From Oscheius onirici (lineage: Eukaryota > Nematoda > Chromadorea > Rhabditida > Rhabditidae): a stretch of DNA of 64,000 nucleotides. The notes below the pieces were generated by a model. That model saw only the letters and a list, made by a program, of their open reading frames with translations. It did not search any database and was not told the DNA's origin. Made by a program: the position numbers and the translations under genes. Where the stretch lies: the NCBI GenBank assembly GCA_932521025.1, contig OW051468.1, positions 2,170,064 through 2,234,063 on the forward strand, read 5' to 3'. This document shows positions 62,628 through 64,000 of this stretch, piece after piece (within the stretch, counting starts at the first letter, position 1; every line of letters begins with the position of its first letter).

Positions 62628-62732
62628 CAGGGATGGCAAACCTGGCCGGCCATGCCGGGTCAGGCCAGGTTGGCGCCCTGTTTCAAACCTGGCCTGGTCC
62701 AACCTGGACTTTTTCGGCCTTTGCCATCTCTG
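62628..62732. mobile_element. Short hAT-like MITE
   Basis: 105 bp, ends CAGGGATGGCAAA / TTTGCCATCTCTG, exact 7-bp flank duplication GTCAGAG (62621-62627 and 62733-62739). The inside is GC-rich with CTGGCC and GGCCAGG palindromes. Confidence 0.75.
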
Positions 62733-62787
62733 GTCAGAGTCAGTTCCGGAGAGATAAGTACAGATACAGAGCCGATAGTTCTAGTTA

Positions 62788-62875
62788 GGCATGGGAACGG
62801 GCCGGGCCGAGATTTCAGGGCCCGGGCCCGGCCCACCAGTGCCCGGTCCCCAGACTTGGCCATCGGACCGGGATC
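62788..62875. repeat. GC-rich palindromic stretch, possible MITE remnant
   Basis: GGGCCGGGCC, GGGCCCGGGCCCGG and CGGACCGGGAT phrases, about 80 bp, starting TAGGCATGGGAACGG. hAT-like in look but without a matching far end. Confidence 0.35.
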
Positions 62876-62944
62876 AGACCAAAAATGAAGCTGGTCATAT
62901 TATAATACATTTTAGCGTGTTTTAGAACTAAATAAATGAATCTA

Positions 62945-63110
62945 AACTATCTAAAGCGCCATGGTGTCTGTGATGGACTCTGTTTGGATGTGTTTGTTTG
63001 TCCGGGATGGGAATCTAGAACTTGGACAGAATATATTTTGTACTTCTGAGCGCCGCAAGCCCCAGGGCGGCGACAGCTGTCGAAGACGGCTGGTAGTAAT
63101 CTATCTATTT
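62945..63110 (+). repeat. SINE-related dispersed repeat (plus orientation)
   Basis: GTGTCTGTGATGGACTCTG and GTTTGTTTGTCCGGGA match the SINE-1 leader. CCAGGGCGGCGACAGCTGTC and AGACGGCTGGTAGTA are the reverse complement of 35950-35985. The SINE-1 tRNA head is absent, so leader and body combine differently here. Confidence 0.6.
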
Positions 63111-63121
63111 TAAATTGCTCT

Positions 63122-63195
63122 CGCATATCTGTGTGTATGTCTGTCGGAAGCTTTAATTGGCAATCAAAATGGAGCAATTTGTGCGCACATTTTTG
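63122..63195. repeat. Dispersed repeat family R fragment
   Basis: TGTGTATGTCTGTCGGAAGC, TTTAATTGGCAATC and TTTGTGCGCACA parallel 4860-4912 and 63780-63850. Confidence 0.45.
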
Positions 63196-63261
63196 AGCTG
63201 ATATTTTGCAGGGGTGATTCTTAGCTCAGTAGAATGCTACATTTAAAAAACAAAAAGATTT

Positions 63262-63335
63262 CCTCTCGGCGGACTCGAACCCTGGTCGCTCCAGCGTGAA
63301 ATTTCCAAACCCACTGCGCCATCCGGACATTTGCT
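63262..63335 (-). mobile_element. tRNA-like SINE head
   Basis: Minus strand: GTCCGGATGGCGCAGTGGG (A box) and CCAGGGTTCGAGTCCGCC (B box) at tRNA spacing. The acceptor and anticodon stems do not pair correctly, so not a functional tRNA. Confidence 0.55.
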
Positions 63336-63779
63336 GTTTCGACATGATCCCAAAGTCGAAAATCTTTTTTCAAAAAAGCAAACTGTTGGTCTTTCCGAGA
63401 AAAAATTTATTCTAGTTGACAACTTTTTTGTAGGATGAAACCCTGAAGAGTTATGGGCAAAATTGTGTTTTGATCAAAAACTTGGAACGTTTACCATTCT
63501 CAGACGATGAGATCCAGGTCTCTTATATAGCCTATTAATTCGGCCTCGGTGAAACATACATTTTGAAAAAAAGATCAGATTTTCTGGAAGGAGTTATGGG
63601 TCTGAGGACAGCACTTAAAGCGCAACCTAATATTTGAGTACACTGAACAGGAAAATTAGAATGCTCTTGCGCTTCTGTGTCGATATCGATTTCTTAAATG
63701 TGGTTGCGTCTCTCATGACGATTGTTCGTATGCTTGCTTTCTGAAGCATCAATTGGCATGCAGAAAATCAGTCGTGGCG

Positions 63780-63850
63780 CACGATCACGCATCATGTCTG
63801 TCTGTCTGAAGCTCTAATTCAGGATAAGTAGGGGAGTTTTGTGCGCACAA
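63780..63850. repeat. Dispersed repeat family R fragment
   Basis: TGTCTGTCTGAAGCTCTAAT and GGAGTTTTGTGCGCACA, same order as in the other family R copies. Confidence 0.45.
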
Positions 63851-63940
63851 TTAAGGGAAAGGAGGTAGCAGTAACAGGTTCGGACAAGTCAATTTGCAAG
63901 TGCGTGGACGACTTTGATTATTTTCGATTAGGGAGTTAGG

Positions 63941-64000
63941 ACTCCAAGACCCCTCTACTCTTCGGATGTGATCTCGGCCAGGTAAACTAACTTGAATACC
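63941..64000 (+). mobile_element. SINE-2, second copy (3' part, cut by window end)
   Basis: ACTCCAAGACCCCTCTACTC then TTCGGATGTGATCTCGGCCA and CTTGAATACC follow the minus-strand 3' body of the 61526-61776 SINE, here on the plus strand. Its tail and 3' flank lie outside the window. Confidence 0.7.

Larger units (their letters stand above)
59660..64000. other. Gene-free, repeat-rich end of the window
   Basis: No exon could be supported. An open frame near 60625-60933 and a possible short first exon near 61158 have no similarity support. The region carries the hAT-like MITEs and SINEs listed separately. Confidence 0.5.

Overview
The window looks like a compact animal genome, most probably a nematode (moderate confidence). 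The evidence is: many cis-introns of only 35-60 nt with TTTTCAG or TTTTTAG acceptors; consensus splice acceptors 1-63 nt upstream of most start codons with no visible 5' exon (expected for spliced-leader trans-splicing); same-strand genes spaced about 165-200 nt apart like operons; a Groucho/UNC-37-like corepressor; an MSP-fold protein; and a glutamyl-tRNA synthetase with WHEP repeats but no fused prolyl-tRNA synthetase. No spliced-leader gene, rRNA, intact tRNA, CRISPR array, LTR element or Polinton was recognised.

Layout. 1-2.0 kb: an internally deleted LINE. 2.4-3.7 kb: a nearly whole maT-type (DD37D) mariner inside a degenerate repeat. 4.0-7.8 kb (+): LOTUS-Tudor germ-granule-type protein, 5' part outside the window. 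7.8-14.6 kb (-): strumpellin/WASHC5, with introns full of MITEs and foldback DNA. 15.2-21.0 kb (+): cytochrome b5 followed after 165 nt by SMG5 (nonsense-mediated decay). 21.0-27.2 kb: a long gene-poor stretch with a 31-unit hexanucleotide array. 27.2-32.4 kb (+): Groucho corepressor. 34.9-38.9 kb (-): an unrecognised acidic, probably nuclear protein. 40.7-44.2 kb (-): protein-only RNase P, an unrecognised protein and an MSP-fold protein. 44.8-45.4 kb (+): a membrane RING-CH ubiquitin ligase. 45.6-59.7 kb (-): a five-gene head-to-tail cluster in transcription order glutamyl-tRNA synthetase, nicastrin, COA6, an unresolved gene, an unrecognised gene. 59.7-64.0 kb: no gene seen, mainly hAT-like MITEs and tRNA-derived SINEs, including a three-level nest.

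The genes are ordinary eukaryotic housekeeping and developmental functions: translation, mRNA decay, mitochondrial RNA and COX assembly, endosomal actin, gamma-secretase and transcriptional repression. They do not form one pathway. The less ordinary material is the non-autonomous repeat load: a palindromic hairpin seen seven times, several TA-flanked or hAT-like MITE families, and at least two tRNA-headed SINE families, one with a second copy running off the window end. Exon borders were read by eye from splice consensus and reading frame; multi-exon coordinates are gene spans from start to stop codon.
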